Source of the DNA: Planctomycetota bacterium
GTDB lineage: Bacteria > Planctomycetota > Planctomycetia > Pirellulales > JADFKK01
DNA: 32,469 nt
Direction of reading: 5' to 3'
Assembly: GCA_022564995.1 (NCBI GenBank)
Contig: JADFKK010000057.1
Coordinates: 1-32,469 of the forward strand
Positions 32,350 through 32,469 of this stretch are shown piece by piece. The first letter of the stretch is position 1; the number at the start of each line of letters is the position of its first letter. The translations under genes and the position numbers were made by a program. Below the pieces are notes generated by a model that was given only the letters and a program-made list of their open reading frames with translations, made no database searches and had not been told where the DNA came from.

Positions 32350-32469
32350 CTAGAAGAATCTGTGGGTGAATTCTGGTTCGGGGAGGGCGCCGAGGTTGTG
32401 GTAGAGGGCGAGTTCGTAGGCTTCTTGGGTGCGAAATCCGTATGATTTTCTGGTGATCAGTTTTAGTTT
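32350..32469 (-). mobile_element. insertion sequence, transposase C-terminus (ISL3-like), runs off window
   Basis: The minus-strand frame is open from the window edge to TAG at 32350-32352 and reads 'KLKLITRKSYGFRTQEAYEL' and 'ALYHNLGALPEPEFTHRFF'. The 'LITR.SYGFR....E.ALYH.LG.LPEPE.THRF' ending is the common C-terminus of ISL3-type DDE transposases. The IS end lies near 32340-32349, inside the methyltransferase gene. The left terminal repeat and target duplication cannot be fixed from this window. Confidence 0.65.

Noticed and set aside
1..32469. Search for tRNA or rRNA genes
   Set aside because: No cloverleaf-like segment with a T-loop GTTCGA core and paired acceptor arms, and no rRNA-like sequence, was noticed in the gaps; a covariance-model scan would be decisive.

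Overview
The window looks like chromosomal DNA of a planctomycete, probably of the Pirellulales type. That reading rests on gene content: DUF1501 sulfatase-like proteins, a PSD1-type protein (LamG, PSCyt1, DUF1549), a Minf_1886 family protein, an LRR protein anchored by an 'RFSLKTLL' membrane segment, WG-repeat and WD40 secreted proteins, and many GC-rich dispersed palindromes. No rRNA, tRNA or CRISPR array was recognised.

Left part (1 to about 11,600) is a gene graveyard. It begins with the 5' end of a DUF1501 gene (minus strand, cut by the window edge), then a PSD1/DUF1501 gene pair reduced by deletions. Next come a tyrosine integrase that has lost its middle and a serine recombinase that has lost its C-terminal part. 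The two are divergent, and the gap between them is rich in inverted repeats. From 5305 to about 8750 (minus strand) lies what I read as a collapsed type 2 BREX (Pgl) phage-defence locus: pieces of PglY, PglX, BrxD and an Lhr-like helicase (BrxHI) in order, with blocks missing inside and between genes. On the plus strand, 8744 to 9768 carries relics of a second accessory system: a TOPRIM-type piece, an apparently whole 55-residue beta-grasp (ubiquitin/ThiS-like) protein, the C-terminal piece of an E1/ThiF-like protein, and another short conserved-looking reading frame. From 9769 to 11,600 there are only small or broken reading frames.

Middle part (12,148 to 25,730) is ordinary and intact: argS; a polytopic membrane protein; a DUF104/PIN toxin-antitoxin pair; a secreted prenyltransferase-repeat protein; a lone groES; a small membrane protein overlapping a Minf_1886 gene, downstream of a RicT/PSP1 gene; an LRR protein followed closely by a WG-repeat lipoprotein; a WD40 protein with a long Ala/Lys helix inserted between its blades; and a full-length DUF1501 protein. 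Dispersed palindromes and 7-bp tandem repeats occupy many of the gaps.

Right part (26,591 to the end) is a second defence locus: a 1064-residue PLD-nuclease/SNF2-type helicase followed 10 bp later by an N6-adenine methyltransferase of the type-ISP kind. Together they look like a two-gene restriction-modification system. The methyltransferase is cut at its C-terminus by an insertion sequence whose transposase (ISL3-like) runs off the window end. The main theme is therefore a genome that repeatedly acquires and loses anti-phage systems, with the losses made by many separate internal deletions and, in the last case, an IS insertion.
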